64,000 nucleotides of DNA, taken from Pseudomonas capeferrum. GTDB lineage: Bacteria > Pseudomonadota > Gammaproteobacteria > Pseudomonadales > Pseudomonadaceae. Shown piece after piece: positions 37,565 to 47,600 of this stretch. The notes beneath the pieces were generated by a model, which made no database searches, was not told the origin of the DNA, and worked only from the letters and a program-made list of their open reading frames with translations. Within the stretch, counting starts at the first letter, position 1. The number at the start of each line of letters is the position of its first letter. Location: contig NZ_JMIT01000003.1 in NCBI RefSeq assembly GCF_000731675.1, forward strand, positions 416,058-480,057, in the 5' to 3' direction. A program made the position numbers and the translations under genes.

Positions 37565-38024
37565 GTTTCACGTCATCCTTTTTCAACCAGAAATTCCGCC
37601 GAATACCGGCAACATCATTCGCCTGTGCGCCAACAGCGGTTGCGACCTGCACCTGATCGAGCCCATCAGCTTCGAGCTGGATGACAAGCGCCTGCGCAGG
37701 GCGGGGCTGGACTACCACGAGTATGCCACGCTCAAGCGCCACGAGAGCCTGGCTGGATGCCTGGAAAGCCTGGGCAACCCCCGGCTGTTCGCCTTCACCA
37801 CCAAGGGCTCGCACCCCTTCCATGAAGTCACCTACCAGCCGGGCGATGCCTTCCTGTTTGGCCCCGAAAGCCGTGGGCTGCCGGCCGAGGTGCTGGACAG
37901 CCTGCCCGCCGAGCAGCGCCTGCGCCTGCCAATGCGGCCGGGGTGCCGCAGCCTGAACCTGTCCAACACTGTGGCGGTTACGGTGTATGAGGCGTGGCGC
38001 CAGAATGGGTTTGCCGGGAGCTGA
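37563..38024 (+). CDS. trmL: tRNA (cytidine/uridine-2'-O-)-methyltransferase TrmL
   Basis: SPOUT-class methyltransferase that methylates the 2'-OH of the wobble base of tRNA-Leu isoacceptors with SAM. 153 residues, close to the family length, starting MFHVILFQPEIPPNTGNI. The knotted SAM-binding region is visible in FLFGPESRGLP and in LPMRPGCRSLNLSNTVAVTVYEA (from about residue 119). An in-frame upstream extension would overlap the divergent gene and is not family sequence. Terminated by the hairpin shared with secB. Confidence 0.96.
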   Translation: MFHVILFQPEIPPNTGNIIRLCANSGCDLHLIEPISFELDDKRLRRAGLDYHEYATLKRHESLAGCLESLGNPRLFAFTTKGSHPFHEVTYQPGDAFLFGPESRGLPAEVLDSLPAEQRLRLPMRPGCRSLNLSNTVAVTVYEAWRQNGFAGS

Positions 38025-38068
38025 TCCATCGCCTGTGCCGGCCTCTTGGCGGATAAACCCGCTCACAC

Positions 38069-38098
38069 AAAAAAGGCGACCTCGAAGGTCGCCTTTTT
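38069..38098. terminator. Bidirectional terminator between trmL and secB
   Basis: AAAAAGGCGACCT and AGGTCGCCTTTTT form a near-perfect stem with a CGA-type loop. It has U-tracts in both directions and serves both convergent genes. Confidence 0.92.
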
Positions 38099-38112
38099 AC
38101 AACCGGGCAGCG

Positions 38113-38598
38113 TTACTGAACGGTCGGAGTTTCGCCAGTTTCCTGCATACGCTGCAGCTCTTGCGCGTACAGGGCGTCGAAGTTGACCGGGGACAGCATC
38201 AGTGCCGGGAACGAACCACGGGTCACCAGGCTGTCCAGGGTCTCACGGGCGTAAGGGAACAGGATGTTCGGGCAGAACGCGCCGAGGGTGTGGCTCATCG
38301 AAGCCGCGTCGAGGTTGGCGATCAGGAAGATGCCGGCCTGCTGCACTTCGGCGATGAAGGCCACTTCGTCACCGTTCTTGACGGTAACCGACAGGGTCAG
38401 CACCACCTCGTGGAAGTCGCCTTCCAGGGCTTTCTGCTTGGTGTTCAGGTCCAGCGCAACGCTCGGCTCCCACTGCTGGCGGAAGATCTGCGGGCTTTTC
38501 GGGGCCTCGAACGACAGGTCACGCACGTAGATACGCTGCAGCGAGAACTGAGGGCTGTTGTCTTCGGCAGCTGCGCCGTTGGTCTGTTGGTCAGTCAT
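38113..38598 (-). CDS. secB: Protein-export chaperone SecB
   Basis: Tetrameric cytosolic chaperone that keeps precursor proteins unfolded and delivers them to SecA. 161 residues, the usual length. Conserved stretches include QFSLQRIYVRDLSFEAPKSP near the N-terminus, FIAEVQQAGIF, and CPNILFPYARETLDSLVTRG, part of the substrate groove and SecA contact surface. It is last in the rhodanese-grxC-secB run on the minus strand, a common proteobacterial grouping. Confidence 0.98.
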   Translation of the reverse strand: MTDQQTNGAAAEDNSPQFSLQRIYVRDLSFEAPKSPQIFRQQWEPSVALDLNTKQKALEGDFHEVVLTLSVTVKNGDEVAFIAEVQQAGIFLIANLDAASMSHTLGAFCPNILFPYARETLDSLVTRGSFPALMLSPVNFDALYAQELQRMQETGETPTVQ

Positions 38599-38637
38599 GG
38601 CAGATCCTTATCCTAATGTTTTTGAATGCAGTGCAAA

Positions 38638-38892
38638 TCAGGCCGCCAGCAGCGCGTCGAGCTTGCCCGCGCGCTCCAGGGCATAGAGGTCATCGCATCC
38701 ACCGACATGGGTACTGCCGATCCAGATCTGCGGCACCGAAGTACGGCCGGCCTTCTGACTCATTTCGGCACGAACCTGCGGCTTGCCATCGACCTTGATT
38801 TCCTCGAACGCAATGCCCTTGCTCTCGAGCAGGTACTTGGCGCGCATGCAGTAGGGGCAGTAGTCGCTGGAATAAACGATGACGGGCTTCAT
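38638..38892 (-). CDS. grxC: Glutaredoxin 3
   Basis: 84-residue dithiol glutaredoxin that reduces disulfides and mixed glutathione disulfides in the cytosol. The active site Cys12-Pro-Tyr-Cys15 is intact, as are the cis-proline motif TSVPQIWI and the glutathione-binding GGCDDLYAL. The start at 38892 is one base from the stop of the upstream rhodanese-like gene; secB follows after about 40 bases. Operon with both. Confidence 0.97.
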   Translation of the reverse strand: MKPVIVYSSDYCPYCMRAKYLLESKGIAFEEIKVDGKPQVRAEMSQKAGRTSVPQIWIGSTHVGGCDDLYALERAGKLDALLAA

Positions 38893-38893
38893 A

Positions 38894-39307
38894 TCACTTC
38901 ACCAGGGGCAGGTTATCGGCTTTCCAGCTGGAAACGCCACCGCTCAGCTTGGCAGCGGTGAAACCAGCCTTGAGCAGTTCGCGGCAGAGCGTGCCGGACT
39001 GCTGGCCCATCGCATCGACGATGATCAGGGTCTTCTCTTTGTGTTTTTCCAGCTCGGCCATGCGGCTGACCAGTTTGTCTTGCGGGATGTTCACCGCACC
39101 GACGATGTGGCCCGCGGCATACTCCTTGGAGGTGCGGATGTCGATGACCAAGGCCTTGTCGGCGTTGACCAGGGCAGTCAGCTGGCCATTGCTCAGGCTC
39201 TGGCCGCCACGGCGGACTTCATTGATGAGCAACAGGACCAGCAGAACAACGAAGATCGCAACCAGGATGTAGTGATCTGTCGCGAATTGAATCAGGTGAG
39301 CAACCAT
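38894..39307 (-). CDS. Membrane-anchored rhodanese-like protein without the catalytic cysteine
   Basis: 137 residues (ATG at 39307, MVAHLIQFATDHYILVAIF). A single N-terminal membrane helix (about 12-31) is followed by a rhodanese domain (VIDIRTSKEYAAGHIVGAVNIP). At the active-site loop, where sulfurtransferases have Cys in CxxGxR/S, this protein has Asp in VDAMGQQSG, so classical sulfur transfer is unlikely; the only cysteine lies five residues beyond the loop. It resembles YibN, which sits next to grxC and secB in enterics too. The role is probably structural or regulatory. Confidence 0.88.
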   Translation of the reverse strand: MVAHLIQFATDHYILVAIFVVLLVLLLINEVRRGGQSLSNGQLTALVNADKALVIDIRTSKEYAAGHIVGAVNIPQDKLVSRMAELEKHKEKTLIIVDAMGQQSGTLCRELLKAGFTAAKLSGGVSSWKADNLPLVK

Positions 39308-39513
39308 CAGCGGTGTTCCAGGCGATTGAAAATGCCGGCCAGTATACACAGCCCCCCAGTGCCACCAAAGCCCGACCGGCCGGCCGGAAAAGCACCTTGG
39401 CCCTGTCAGCGTGGCCGCGCCGGTCGGGGGATAGGACGAATATTCGCCGCTGATGGCGCATTTGCCCTAAAATGCGTGTCTTTATCATCTTTGAACAACC
39501 GTGAGTTTGATTG

Positions 39514-41049
39514 ATGACGAGTACGCCCAAACCCCTGGTCCTGATCATCCTGGATGGATTCGGCCACAGCGAAAGCCCCGAATACAACGCCATCTTTGCC
39601 GCCAACACACCGGTCTATGACCGCCTGCGCGCCACACGGCCGCATGGCCTGATTTCCGGTTCAGGCATGGATGTGGGCCTGCCGGACGGGCAGATGGGCA
39701 ACTCCGAAGTCGGCCACATGAACCTCGGTGCCGGCCGTGTCGTCTACCAGGACTTCACCCGCGTCACCAAGGCCATTCGTGATGGCGAGTTCTTCAGCAA
39801 CCCGGTGCTCACCGGCGCGGTGGACAAGGCGGCCGGTGCTGGCAAGGCCGTGCACATCCTCGGCCTGTTGTCCGACGGTGGCGTGCACAGCCACCAGGAC
39901 CACCTGATTGCCATGGCCGAACTGGCCGCACAGCGTGGCGCCGAAAAAATCTACCTGCACGCCTTCCTCGACGGCCGCGATACGCCGCCACGCAGCGCGC
40001 AGTCGTCCATCGAACTGCTCGACACAACCTTTGCCAAGCTCGGCAAGGGCCGCATCGCCAGCCTCATCGGCCGCTACTTCGCGATGGACCGCGACAACCG
40101 CTGGGACCGCGTCGCCGCTGCCTACAACCTGATCGTCGACAGCGTTGCCGACTACACGGCAGAAACCGCCCTCGCCGGCCTGGAAGCCGCCTACGCCCGT
40201 GAAGAGAACGACGAATTCGTCAAAGCCACGCGCATTGGCGAGGCAGTCAAGGTCGAAGACGGCGACGCGGTGATCTTCATGAACTTCCGCGCTGACCGCG
40301 CCCGCGAACTGTCGCGTGCCTTCGTCGAGCCGGAATTCAACGAGTTCCCCCGGGCGCGCCTGCCGAAGATGGCGGCCTATATCGGCCTGACCCAGTACTC
40401 GGCGAAAATCCCGGCCCCAGCCGCCTTCGCCCCCTCCAGCCTGAACAACGTACTGGGCGAGTACCTGGCCAAGAACGGCAAGACCCAGCTGCGCATCGCC
40501 GAGACCGAGAAGTACGCGCACGTCACGTTCTTCTTCTCCGGTGGCCGCGAAGAGCCGTTCGAAGGCGAAGAGCGCATCCTCATCCCATCGCCGAAGGTCG
40601 CCACCTATGACTTGCAGCCGGAGATGAACGCGCCTGTAGTCACCGACCGTATCGTCGAAGCCATCGAGCAGCAGCGTTACGACGTGATCGTGGTCAACTA
40701 CGCCAACGGCGACATGGTCGGCCACACCGGCGTGTTCGAGGCTGCGGTCAAGGCGGTCGAAGCGCTGGATACCTGTGTCGGGCGTATCGTCGAGGCGCTG
40801 GAAAAGGTCGACGGTGAGGCACTGATCACCGCCGACCACGGCAACGTCGAACAGATGGAAGACGAATGCACCGGCCAGGCGCACACCGCCCACACCACCG
40901 AGCCGGTACCGTTCATCTATGTTGGCAAGCGCAAGCTCAAGGTTCGCGAAGGCGGCGTGCTGGCCGACGTGGCGCCGACCATGCTGCAACTGCTGGGGCT
41001 GGAAAAGCCTGTGGAAATGACCGGCACGTCGATTCTGGTCGATGCCTGA
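39514..41049 (+). CDS. gpmI: 2,3-bisphosphoglycerate-independent phosphoglycerate mutase
   Basis: Manganese-dependent interconversion of 3- and 2-phosphoglycerate in glycolysis and gluconeogenesis. 511 residues; ATG at 39514 chosen over the adjacent TTG. Alkaline-phosphatase-fold motifs: LIILDGFGHSE at the N-terminus, the phospho-serine Ser64 in QMGNSEVGHMNLGAGR, FLDGRDTPPRSA, NFRADRARE and ITADHGNVEQM with TAHTTEPVP near the end. It is divergent from the rhodanese gene and followed by its own terminator. Confidence 0.98.
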   Translation: MTSTPKPLVLIILDGFGHSESPEYNAIFAANTPVYDRLRATRPHGLISGSGMDVGLPDGQMGNSEVGHMNLGAGRVVYQDFTRVTKAIRDGEFFSNPVLTGAVDKAAGAGKAVHILGLLSDGGVHSHQDHLIAMAELAAQRGAEKIYLHAFLDGRDTPPRSAQSSIELLDTTFAKLGKGRIASLIGRYFAMDRDNRWDRVAAAYNLIVDSVADYTAETALAGLEAAYAREENDEFVKATRIGEAVKVEDGDAVIFMNFRADRARELSRAFVEPEFNEFPRARLPKMAAYIGLTQYSAKIPAPAAFAPSSLNNVLGEYLAKNGKTQLRIAETEKYAHVTFFFSGGREEPFEGEERILIPSPKVATYDLQPEMNAPVVTDRIVEAIEQQRYDVIVVNYANGDMVGHTGVFEAAVKAVEALDTCVGRIVEALEKVDGEALITADHGNVEQMEDECTGQAHTAHTTEPVPFIYVGKRKLKVREGGVLADVAPTMLQLLGLEKPVEMTGTSILVDA

Positions 41050-41100
41050 TCGGTGTATCGGGGCCGCTTTGCAGCCCCTTTACCGATGAATTCCAGACAA

Positions 41101-41135
41101 ACGCCTCGCCGCATCTGCCGCGAGGCGTTTTTTTT
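41101..41135 (+). terminator. Rho-independent terminator after gpmI
   Basis: ACGCCTCGC and GCGAGGCGT pair around a 10-base loop and are followed by an eight-T run. A second smaller hairpin (GGGGC...GCCCC) lies closer to the stop codon. Confidence 0.9.
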
Positions 41136-41189
41136 GCAGGCCCGCGCGGGCATACTAGGCCAGTCTCCATCCCTGGTACGCCCAACCCC

Positions 41190-42494
41190 ATGCTTCGCGC
41201 CCTGATCCTACTCGCCCTGTCTTGCCTGCTCAGCCCGGCGTTCGCCGATGAGCGTGCGCAGACCCAGCAACAACTGGACGCCACCCGCCAGGACATCGCC
41301 GAGCTCAAAAAGATGCTGGGCAAGCTCCAGGAAGAGAAGTCGGGCGTGCAGAAAGACCTCAAGTCCACCGAGACCGACATCGGCGATCTCGAAAAGCAGG
41401 TGGAGGCACTGCAACAAGAACTAAAAAAGACCGAGGGCGAGCTGGAGCGCCTTGATACCGAGAAAAAAAAACTCCAGAGCGCCCGCGTTGAACAACAACG
41501 ACTGATCGCCATCCAGGCCCGTTCCGCCTACCAGAACGGCCGCGAGGAATACCTCAAGCTGCTGCTCAACCAGCAGAACCCCGAGAAATTCGCCCGCACC
41601 CTGACCTATTACGATTACCTGAGCAAGGCGCGCCTGGAACAACTGCGCACCTTCAACGAGACCCTGCGCCAACTGGCCAATGTCGAACAGGACATCGGCC
41701 GCCAGCAAGCGCAGCTGCTGGCCCAGCGCGGCGACCTCGACAGCCGCCGCCAGGCGCTCGAAACCGAACGCAGCAAGCGCCAGCAAGTACTGGCCAAGCT
41801 CAACAGCGACATGAAAGACCGCGACCAGAAGCTGCAGGCCCGCGAGCAAGACCAGGCCGACCTTGGCAAAGTCCTCAAGACCATCGAGGAAACCCTGGCG
41901 CGCCAGGCCCGCGAAGCCGAGGAAGCGCGCAAGAAAGCCCTGCTGGCCCAGCAGGAGGCGGAAAAACGCCGCCAACAGGAAGCCCTGGCTGCCGCCGCCG
42001 CACGCAACGATGCCCGCGAAGCCGCAGAGCCACCGAAAAAAGCCCGCACCACCCTTGGCCCGATAGTGTCCAGCGATGGCGCAAACTACGGCGGCGCATT
42101 TTCTGCTGCGCGGGGAAAACTTCCGTGGCCCGTCAATGGTCGATTGCTGGCACGCTTCGGCGATGCACGCGGCAGTGACGCCCGCGCCAAATGGGACGGG
42201 GTGATGATCAGCGCCAACCCAGGCACTCAAGTACGCGCCGTACACGGCGGCCGTGTGGTGTTTGCCGACTGGTTGCGCGGAGCTGGACTTCTGGTCATTC
42301 TCGACCATGGTAATGGTTACCTGAGCCTGTACGGTCACAACCAGAGCCTGCTCAAGAGCGCCGGCGACATCGTCAAGGCCGGCGACGCCATTTCCACCGT
42401 GGGTGACAGCGGTGGCCAGGACAGCGCAGGCTTGTACTTCGCCATCCGCCAGCAGGGCCGGCCTACCGACCCTTCACAGTGGTGCAGAGGTTAG
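41190..42494 (+). CDS. envC: EnvC-type murein hydrolase activator (degenerate LytM/M23 domain)
   Basis: 434 residues: signal peptide (MLRALILLALSCLLSPAFA), a long coiled coil (about 22-270, rich in Gln/Lys/Glu heptads), an Ala/Lys/Arg-rich linker, and a C-terminal LytM domain (about 315-434). The LytM zinc ligands of true M23 peptidases are absent: the HxxxD position reads KWDGVMI, as in E. coli EnvC, although the LDHGNGYLSLYGHN segment is kept. Such proteins activate periplasmic amidases that split septal peptidoglycan during division. It is followed by ctpA and yibQ in the same direction. The ATG at 41190 has no strong ribosome-binding site. Confidence 0.92.
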   Translation: MLRALILLALSCLLSPAFADERAQTQQQLDATRQDIAELKKMLGKLQEEKSGVQKDLKSTETDIGDLEKQVEALQQELKKTEGELERLDTEKKKLQSARVEQQRLIAIQARSAYQNGREEYLKLLLNQQNPEKFARTLTYYDYLSKARLEQLRTFNETLRQLANVEQDIGRQQAQLLAQRGDLDSRRQALETERSKRQQVLAKLNSDMKDRDQKLQAREQDQADLGKVLKTIEETLARQAREAEEARKKALLAQQEAEKRRQQEALAAAAARNDAREAAEPPKKARTTLGPIVSSDGANYGGAFSAARGKLPWPVNGRLLARFGDARGSDARAKWDGVMISANPGTQVRAVHGGRVVFADWLRGAGLLVILDHGNGYLSLYGHNQSLLKSAGDIVKAGDAISTVGDSGGQDSAGLYFAIRQQGRPTDPSQWCRG

Positions 42495-42586
42495 GGTTGC
42501 AACCCAATTCACCTTTTTACGGCGTAGCCTGAATGCTGCGCCGATGCTCCTCAAGGAGCGCCTACAGGATCAGGAGTTCGTTCGAC

Positions 42587-43903
42587 ATGCTGCACTCGCC
42601 TCGTCTCACCCAGCTGGCCCTGTCCATCGCCCTGGCGGTCGGTGCGCCCCTGGCCACTGCCGCAGAGCCGGCCAAGCCAGCCGCGGTGCCGGCCACCGAG
42701 GTGACGGCCAAGGCGCCGCTGCCGCTGGAGGAGCTGCGCACCTTCGCCGAGGTCATGGACCGCATCAAGGCCGCCTATGTGGAGCCTGTGGACGACAAGA
42801 CCCTGCTGGAAAACGCCATCAAGGGCATGCTCAGCAACCTGGACCCGCACTCGGCCTACCTTGGCCCCGAAGACTTCCAGGAGCTGCAAGAAAGCACCAG
42901 CGGCGAATTCGGTGGCCTGGGCATAGAAGTTGGCCAGGAAGACGGCTTCATCAAGGTGGTCTCGCCTATCGATGACACCCCAGCGTCGCGGGCCGGTGTG
43001 CAGGCCGGTGACCTGATCGTCAAGATCAACGGCGCACCGACTCGGGGCCAGACCATGACCGAAGCGGTCGACAAGATGCGCGGCAAGATCGGCGAGAAGA
43101 TCACCCTGACCCTGGTCCGTGACGGCGGTAACCCGTTCGACGTGACCCTCGCCCGCGCGGTGATCCAGGTCAAGAGCGTGAAGAGCCAACTGCTGGAAAA
43201 CGACTACGGCTACATCCGTATCACCCAGTTCCAGGTCAAGACCGGTGACGAAGTGGGCAAGGCCCTGGCCAAGCTGCGCAAGGACAACGGCAAGAAATTG
43301 CGCGGCGTGGTGCTCGACCTGCGCAACAACCCCGGCGGCGTGCTGCAGTCGGCGGTAGAAGTGGCCGACCACTTCCTGACCAAGGGCCTGATCGTCTACA
43401 CCAAAGGCCGTATCGCCAACTCCGAACTGCGCTTCTCTGCCGACCCGGCCGATGCCAGTGAAGGCGTACCGCTGGTGGTGCTGATCAACGGCGGCAGCGC
43501 TTCGGCTTCGGAAATCGTCGCCGGCGCCCTGCAAGACCAGAAACGTGCGGTGCTGATGGGCACCGACAGCTTCGGCAAAGGCTCGGTGCAAACCGTGCTG
43601 CCGCTGGCCAACGATCGCGCCCTGAAGCTCACCACCGCACTGTATTACACCCCTAATGGCCGTTCGATCCAGGCCCAGGGCATCGTGCCCGACATCGAGG
43701 TGCGCCCGGCCAAGCTCACCGCCGAGGTCGACACCGACAACTTCAAGGAAGCCGACCTGCAGGGCCACCTGGGCAACGGCAACGGCGGCGCCGACCGCCC
43801 GACCGGCAGCAGCAAGCGCAAGGAACGCCCGCAGGATGATGACTTCCAGCTGAGCCAGGCGCTGAGCCTGCTCAAGGGCCTGAACATCACCTCGGGCAAA
43901 TGA
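42587..43903 (+). CDS. ctpA: Carboxyl-terminal processing protease, S41 family
   Basis: 438 residues. A signal peptide (MLHSPRLTQLALSIALAVGAPLATA) sends it to the periplasm. Order: N-terminal helical region, a PDZ domain at about 100-185 (GLGIEVGQEDGFIKVVSPIDDTPA in part), and a S41 protease core. The Ser/Lys dyad region is present in GGSASASEI (about residues 302-309) and FGKGSVQ. The Pseudomonas enzyme cleaves cell-wall hydrolases and so controls peptidoglycan remodelling, which fits the EnvC gene upstream. AGGAG precedes the ATG at 42587. The yibQ start overlaps the stop by 4 bases. Confidence 0.96.
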   Translation: MLHSPRLTQLALSIALAVGAPLATAAEPAKPAAVPATEVTAKAPLPLEELRTFAEVMDRIKAAYVEPVDDKTLLENAIKGMLSNLDPHSAYLGPEDFQELQESTSGEFGGLGIEVGQEDGFIKVVSPIDDTPASRAGVQAGDLIVKINGAPTRGQTMTEAVDKMRGKIGEKITLTLVRDGGNPFDVTLARAVIQVKSVKSQLLENDYGYIRITQFQVKTGDEVGKALAKLRKDNGKKLRGVVLDLRNNPGGVLQSAVEVADHFLTKGLIVYTKGRIANSELRFSADPADASEGVPLVVLINGGSASASEIVAGALQDQKRAVLMGTDSFGKGSVQTVLPLANDRALKLTTALYYTPNGRSIQAQGIVPDIEVRPAKLTAEVDTDNFKEADLQGHLGNGNGGADRPTGSSKRKERPQDDDFQLSQALSLLKGLNITSGK

Positions 43904-44679
43904 TCCAGCCGATGCGCTATCTGCTGTGTCTGCTGTTCTGTGTGTTGGCTGGCGTCGCCCAAGCGGCGCCGACCAACGAGGCCTACATGAGCATCATCAT
44001 CGACGACCTGGGCCAAAGCAGCGAGCGCGACCACCGCACGCTTGCCCTGCCCGGCCCGGTCACGATGGCGATCATGCCCGACACCCCGCACGCCACCGAC
44101 TTCGCCCGCCAGGCGCACAAGGCCGGCAAGACGGTGATCCTGCACATGCCCATGGACCCTGCCACCGGCCCATACGCCTGGCACCCCGGCCTGCCGCTGC
44201 CCGAACTGGCCAGCCGCCTGGATGCGGCCCTGGCCAAGGTGCCTTACGCCGCCGGCATCAACAACCACATGGGCAGCCGAATGACGGCCCAGCGGGACCC
44301 GATGACCTGGCTGATGGGTGAACTGCAACGGCGGCATCTGTTCTTCGTCGATAGCCGTACCAGTGCAGCCACCGTGGCAGCGGCCCAGGCGCAGGCCGTT
44401 GGCCTGGCGCACGTTTCGCGTGATGTATTCCTCGATGACGAGCGCTCCGTGGAGGCAATCGACCGCCAGTTGCGCCAGGGGGTTGAGCTTGCACGGCGGC
44501 AAGGCTCAGCCGTGTTGATCGGCCACCCCTACCCCCAGACACTGCAGGTGCTGGAACGCGAACTGCCCCGGCTGAAGGCAGAAGGCATCGTGCTGATCGG
44601 CCTTACGCAGATGATCGCCGAGCGTGGCAACCAGGCCATGCCTGCCCACGGCAAGCATGGCCGTTACAGCAACCGCTGA
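43900..44679 (+). CDS. yibQ: Divergent polysaccharide deacetylase family protein
   Basis: 259 residues with an N-terminal signal peptide (MRYLLCLLFCVLAGVAQA). The fold is the 'divergent polysaccharide deacetylase' type (YibQ): SIIIDDLGQSSERD with the metal-site DD, ILHMPMDP, GINNHMGSRMT with the His and FFVDSRTSA. Substrate is unknown; the periplasmic location and linkage to envC and ctpA suggest a role on peptidoglycan or another envelope glycan. Coupled to ctpA by a 4-base overlap; converges on the giant minus-strand gene with a 4-base gap. Confidence 0.93.
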   Translation: MIQPMRYLLCLLFCVLAGVAQAAPTNEAYMSIIIDDLGQSSERDHRTLALPGPVTMAIMPDTPHATDFARQAHKAGKTVILHMPMDPATGPYAWHPGLPLPELASRLDAALAKVPYAAGINNHMGSRMTAQRDPMTWLMGELQRRHLFFVDSRTSAATVAAAQAQAVGLAHVSRDVFLDDERSVEAIDRQLRQGVELARRQGSAVLIGHPYPQTLQVLERELPRLKAEGIVLIGLTQMIAERGNQAMPAHGKHGRYSNR

Positions 44680-44683
44680 GCCC

Positions 44684-47600
44684 TCAATCGAACGGGATGA
44701 TGCCGCTCGCCTGCTCCAGGGTCAGCTTGCCGCGGTGTACACGAACGCTCGCGGCAGCTTCTTCGCGTCCACTCATACGGCGCTGGCTCCAGGTTTTCAG
44801 GTGGCCCTGGGTAAAGTCCCGGGCAAGCGCATCAGCTGAGCGCATATGAAAATGCGCCACCCACAATGGCCGCCCCGACGTTGCTCCAGGTTGCGCCAGA
44901 CGCATGATCTTGTACTCATCGAAGGTGCTGCCATTGCTCATGACTTGCCTGGGGCTGACATATTCCACCTTGAGCAAGCGTTGCTCATGCAAGAACCGCA
45001 ATGCTTCAGCGCTGGGGTAGTGTGTATTGGTGTAAAGCGTGGTCAGCTTGAGGTTCTTCTCCGCTCGAAGCCGGTCCGAGGCCGCTTCCAGGCTTTTTAT
45101 CAAGGCGGGGTTTGCGCCCTCCTCACCCAGCGATGTCGCCGCGCGGCCGAGCTTGTCTATCTGGCGTTCGAACAACCGCGCCAGCCGAGGGCCCTTGAGG
45201 TCGTTGTCGATGTACGCTTGCGCCTTGAGGCTCAGCTCGTCGTTTTCGTCCAGCAGGGTCTGCACGCGCATAGCTGTATCAACGGGCTCTGCCTGCGATT
45301 CGAGCGGAACCTGCTCAGCCACACGCTCTCGCCACTGGCCATGCTCCCAGTCGAAAATGGCCAGTACGACGCCGCTGAAAGGTTCACGCACCTCAAGCAC
45401 TTTTTGCCCGTCGTCATCGCGCTCGGTACCGATGAGTGTTTGCCCCTCGGCGTTTCGCACTACCCGTTGCGGCTCGCTCGAAACAAGGTAGGCCGCCCGC
45501 TTCGGCGGCACGTTTGCGCCTTCCTGTTCTTTGATGGCCTCGACCAGGCGACGACCGGCATCGAGCTTCAGTTTTTCCAGCTGGGTGCGGTACCGGTCGG
45601 TCATCGAGACTTCGACCAGCGCCCCACCATCACTGCGAATGCGTGCGCTGTTGACCAACGCCTCGGCATACTCGTCCCACGCTTCCTGAAGGATGACAAC
45701 GCGGTCTTCCACCGGCAGGTTGGCGAAATCGAGCTCGCCATGAGCGCCGGCCGCATTGCGCAAGGCAGCCCCGGTAAGCTCCTCCCTGAACCGGGCTACT
45801 TTGCGCTGGCCGGTGGTGACGTCCAGGTGCAGCGCCAGATTCGCTAGGTTCATCGCCTGATGGAAACGGAACTGCACTGTGCTGAATTTGCGCAGGGCAA
45901 TGAGTGAGTCAACGGTGCGACTGTGCATTTCAATGGGGCTGCTGATTACCAGATCGCCAGGCGCACCCGGCAACAGCTCGTCCAGGCGCTCGTAGGCGGC
46001 GAGTATGCGGTCTTGAAGGCCCACTACATATTCGAGTCTACGACGCAATGCTCGATAGGGCTCGAGCACCTGCAGCAGCGGCTGCCCATCGAGCCTGGCT
46101 TGCATGCGATCCAGCCCTGGGTAATCCGCCAGGTTCCACAACTCATTGAGGATGAAATCGCTGTTACGGATCTGATTGATCAGAACAGTGCGCCGCTGCT
46201 GTGAAATGACCTCTTCCCAACCGCTCCGAGCGCTGGCGAACTTGGGTTCGAACAGGGTTTCAAGAACACTTTGTATGGCTGTGTCACTTTGAACAGCCTC
46301 TTCGAGGTACCCGACCGCCTCTTCGCGCTTACTGACGATTTGTGCCTCCCACTCAGCGATACGCACAGCGTACTGACCGATGAGAGCTTGGGACGCTTCC
46401 CGCTCACCGTCACTGACAGCGGCGTCCACCCTGGCCTGTGCCCTTGCGCGCAAGGTCTTGAGCTGGGTGAGTTTGTGTTGCAGTTCCGTGATTTCAGTTC
46501 CAACCGTTCCAAACTGCGCCGTCGCACTGTTCACCTTGCCATTGAGGTTGTCGGCAAACTCCCTCAGTTTATCAAAGCGCCGGGCCAGTTGCGCTCGCGT
46601 GTCGCCCCGCCTCATTCCGCCAACCAGGCGTAACGCAGTATCCACTCGCCAAACACCCAGCGTACAGGCCAGCCCTGGCCCATACCCGCCTTTAGAGTCG
46701 ATCACTCGCACACCGTCCGGGCCCACTTCAACGGGGTAAGCATCGCCCCCCATGGCCGCGTAGAGTCTCCCTTGGACTCGATACAAACCTTCAGCATCGC
46801 CACTTGCCTGCAAGTTCGACTCATCCAGTGCTATGTCCACCCGCATGGCCCGCAGCGCCTGCCGCTGCGCAGGCGGCAGCCAGTTGAACCCGTGGTTGCC
46901 GCGCCAGCTCAAGTCAAGCTGACGCCCAGGCAGCGCTGCCAGCGCGCCAATCGCCGCTTCGGCTTCAGTGGCAGGCGCCACCGACACTTCGGCAAATGCC
47001 CCGCGTTGCGCGGCAGGGCCTTCGAACTGGTCTGCGCCGGGGGGCTGCCCGGCCACACCAAGCTGCAGACTGGGTTGCCGCGCATGCAGCAACACCATCC
47101 CCAGGTTCAGCAGCAAGTCAGCGATGGCGGCGGAGCGGTCGAATTCCCCACCCTGCTCGAGGGCCAGCAGGTCGTTTTCCAGCGACGTCAGCAGTTGTAC
47201 CAGCCACGCCACGCTGGCCACCGGGCCGCGCAGCGCCAGGGTGGCCAGGTCAAACAGCAGCCAAGCGCCCTGGCACAGGGTTTGCCAACGGCGCTCTGCA
47301 TTGGAGGTGGATTGCATGTCAGCCAACTCGACGAGCAGGTCGCGGTTGGCGTTGTAGAGTTTGTCGTCGATATCGCTGCCCCACAGCTGCGGATCGATGA
47401 CGGGTGGCTCAGGCTTCTCAGGCAGGCTGAAAGGGTCCGGCCCCAGACTCGTGACATGTGGTTCGCGGAACCCACCATGGTCATAGATAGAGCGAACCTG
47501 GGGGTCCAGCCAATCCAGAATGCTCACTTGCAACAAGGGGGACTGTTGGATGTGCTCCAGCAACGCCGCCAGGCTTGCGTATTCCCGCAGGGTGTCCTGC

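Noticed and set aside
39661..40989. Minus-strand 442-codon frame opposite gpmI
   Set aside because: Shadow of gpmI; no start signal or domain.
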